Assembly: GCF_040833965.1 (NCBI RefSeq)
Contig: NZ_CP162142.1
Location: 310,001 to 374,000 of the forward strand
DNA: 64,000 nt
Reading direction: 5' to 3'
DNA from: Leptospira sp. WS39.C2
GTDB lineage: Bacteria > Spirochaetota > Leptospiria > Leptospirales > Leptospiraceae
Below the pieces are notes generated by a model, which was given only the letters and a program-made list of their open reading frames with translations, was not told the DNA's origin and did not search any database. Positions 63,931-64,000 of this stretch are shown here, piece by piece. Position 1 is the first letter of the stretch. The number at the start of each line of letters is the position of its first letter. The position numbers and the translations under genes were made by a program.

Positions 63931-64000
63931 CGATTAACTCCTTTAGTTTTATCTTTGCAGAAAAAAGTTCTTTTTTACCTTTGGGTGTGATACGATAGAA
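63914..64000 (-). CDS. C-terminal end of a PadR/winged-helix-type regulator (cut by window edge)
   Basis: Only the last 28 codons are inside the window: FYRITPKGKKELFSAKIKLK and then ELIGEILQ. YRITPKGKKEL is the wing and last helix of PadR-type regulators (compare Y-x-I-T-x-x-G-x-x-x-L). The stop lies 17 bases into the doxX frame. A regulator directly before doxX and chrA probably controls them. Confidence 0.7.
   Translation of the reverse strand, partial: FYRITPKGKKELFSAKIKLKELIGEILQ

Noticed and set aside
1..64000. CRISPR arrays, tRNA or rRNA genes, insertion sequences
   Set aside because: No regularly spaced repeats, cloverleaf-like segments in the short intergenic gaps or transposase-like frames were recognised; a dedicated RNA search could still find a small RNA.

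Overview
The window looks like chromosomal DNA from a spirochaete of the genus Leptospira, most likely the saprophytic side of the genus. The grounds are an AT-rich base composition with long A and T runs, many lipoproteins with leptospiral-style lipoboxes, the MBOAT plus DUF1574-like pair, a two-domain LpxA of leptospiral type, and dense small operons. The species is inferred from gene content, not from any search. I saw no rRNA, tRNA, CRISPR array, insertion sequence or prophage.

Layout. 1-745 holds the 5' part of recQ (minus). 859-5448 holds an O-acyltransferase (MBOAT) with its SGNH-like partner and a secreted caspase-like protein. After a 417-base non-coding stretch with terminators and striking palindromes come a small exported protein and the division genes ftsQ-ftsA-ftsZ (6345-9520). 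Minus-strand genes at 9548-12337 encode a COG3014-like lipoprotein, an LpoB-like lipoprotein and a membrane-anchored protein. nadA and ispF follow, then a SpoIIE-type phosphatase with TPRs, an AttH-like secreted protein and a complete YejBEF-like ABC importer core without a binding protein (17930-21921), and an AsmA-like protein.

24116-36331 carries two small membrane or lipoprotein genes, a membrane-anchored MutS-family ATPase, an acyl-CoA ligase with an enoyl-CoA hydratase/isomerase, an arsenosugar-type AhpD plus ArsS pair, map, an alpha/beta hydrolase, a MAPEG protein and gpsA. 36388-41356 is a tightly packed run: an unknown protein, a phosphoesterase, a zinc-ribbon protein, recG and an M15 peptidase. 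lpxA and galE are translationally coupled on the minus strand (41351-43122).

The most unusual region is 45067-56519, which reads as one operon. A thiolase is followed by a protein that fuses an NMNAT/NadM-like domain to a SAM methyltransferase, then by a type I secretion set: two different 1021-residue ABC exporters, each with two N-terminal cyclic-nucleotide-binding-type domains and a degenerate C39-like domain, an HlyD-type adaptor between them and a TolC-like outer membrane protein. No obvious substrate is encoded nearby. The remainder (56508-64000, minus strand) holds two lipoproteins, a DUF2079 membrane protein, a COG2509 flavoprotein, PaiB-like, GNAT, membrane and DinB proteins, a chromate transporter, a broken doxX and the end of a PadR-type regulator.
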